In this document: in pieces, positions 42,479 to 42,883 of the stretch | Position numbering within the stretch: position 1 is the stretch's first letter | Layout of the letters: every line of letters starts with the position of its first letter | Assembly: GCA_017396085.1 (NCBI GenBank) | Contig: JAFQNC010000021.1 | Location: forward strand, 1 to 42,883 | Source of the DNA: Tidjanibacter sp. | Lineage (GTDB): Bacteria; Bacteroidota; Bacteroidia; Bacteroidales; Rikenellaceae | Direction of reading: 5' to 3' | Length of the DNA stretch: 42,883 nt | The notes under the pieces: generated by a model | What the model saw: only the letters and a program-made list of their open reading frames with translations | Told to the model about the DNA's origin: nothing | Database searches by the model: none | Translations under genes and position numbers: made by a program

Positions 42479-42484
42479 TATATA

Positions 42485-42492
42485 CAAAGGTA
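42485..42492 (-). promoter_or_regulatory. -7 box of xseAB
   Basis: TACCTTTG on the minus strand matches TAnnTTTG. Only 6 nt separate it from ATG 42478. Confidence 0.65.
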
Positions 42493-42815
42493 CGGAAAAA
42501 ATGATTAATATATCACAGGTTGACACTAAAATAATCTATCTTATTGGTAACCATTTCAATAGATGAGATTGTTCCCAGCTATATGTTTATTATTATTCTC
42601 TTAATAATTTCTTACTACTCTCTCTAACTCTCTACAAATCACCAAGTTAAATTATTTAACACGCATTTAGATATTATTGGAATGATTGGTAGCTTTGTGG
42701 GGTGCTGGGTGAGAGTTAGTGTATACCTTGAGCATATTAATTAAAAAATACTGATATATTGATTTTTACAATCGGATTATATACCTTTACATCCATAAAT
42801 CGGAATTTAATAGAT
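42493..42815. other. AT-rich intergenic region
   Basis: This 323-nt stretch is much more AT-rich than the genes around it. I found no convincing ORF, repeat array or stable hairpin in it. A TAnnTTTG match (TAGCTTTG, 42690-42697) has no obvious gene behind it and could start a small RNA, or be chance. Confidence 0.5.
42759..42789 (+). promoter_or_regulatory. Probable promoter of the terminal GNAT gene
   Basis: TTG (42759-42761), a 20-nt spacer and TACCTTTA (42782-42789), one mismatch from TAnnTTTG. It lies 26 nt before ATG 42816. Confidence 0.45.
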
Positions 42816-42883
42816 ATGGAATTACAAACCCAAAGATTGTTGCTGAGACCTTGGCAAGAGGATGATGCTGACGAACTATACAA
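42816..42883 (+). CDS. GNAT N-acetyltransferase, partial (start only)
   Basis: Twenty-two codons are visible: MELQTQRLLLRPWQEDDADELY. This matches the start of RimJ/RimL-type acetyltransferases (TERLxLRPWxxxDAxxLY), which acetylate protein N-termini or small amines. The window ends inside the gene, so length and acetyl-CoA motif cannot be judged. Confidence 0.7.
   Translation, partial: MELQTQRLLLRPWQEDDADELY

Overview
The window reads as chromosomal DNA of a gut-type Bacteroidales bacterium, most likely from the Alistipes/Rikenellaceae side. The reasons are the many TAnnTTTG -7 promoter boxes (several with TTTG or TTG 19-20 nt upstream), the lack of strong Shine-Dalgarno sites, KsgA, CvfB and TonB-receptor sequences of Bacteroidetes type, a tmRNA tag ending YALAA, and coding DNA that is GC-rich for the phylum with heavy AGG use. 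The family-level placement is inference. No phage, insertion sequence, CRISPR array or SusC/SusD pair was seen.

Layout: 1-4250 holds tRNA-Phe, a repeat-filled intergenic region, ksgA, an orphan lipoprotein, a methyltransferase and a CvfB-like RNA-binding protein. 4300-12200 holds uvrA, an AraC-type regulator and a tight recQ / DEDDy exonuclease / rlmI-like operon. 12250-16630 (minus strand) holds a patatin-like outer-membrane protein, an rRNA pseudouridine synthase with a long Arg/Asn/Gly repeat tail, and ssrA (tmRNA). 16650-21300 holds another repeat cluster, a membrane phosphoesterase, ftsE and gyrB. 21300-27780 is a probable operon udk / GNAT-like / EamA transporter / hydE / hydG / hydF, the whole [FeFe]-hydrogenase maturation set but no hydrogenase gene.

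27860-40931 is dominated by pectin and hexuronate use. A secreted PL1-type pectate lyase lipoprotein, a TonB-dependent receptor and an SGNH esterase lie beside a LacI regulator that diverges from kdgK-eda-kduI-kduD-DUF4861-like-exuT. Together these would cut pectin, take up uronates and convert 5-keto-4-deoxyuronate through KDG and KDPG to pyruvate and glyceraldehyde-3-phosphate. A 22-bp perfect palindrome between lacI and kdgK is the probable operator. kduI carries a one-base deletion that splits it into two frames. The window closes with xseA/xseB, an AT-rich gap and the first codons of a GNAT acetyltransferase.

The most unusual structure is a two-copy element (2438-2563 and 21049-21172) placed directly after stop codons. 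The two copies share invariant sequence blocks, but their paired arms have different sequences that still pair, which points to selection on folding. Several intergenic regions also carry tandem 9-nt and 7-nt arrays and a duplicated 46-nt double-hairpin repeat.
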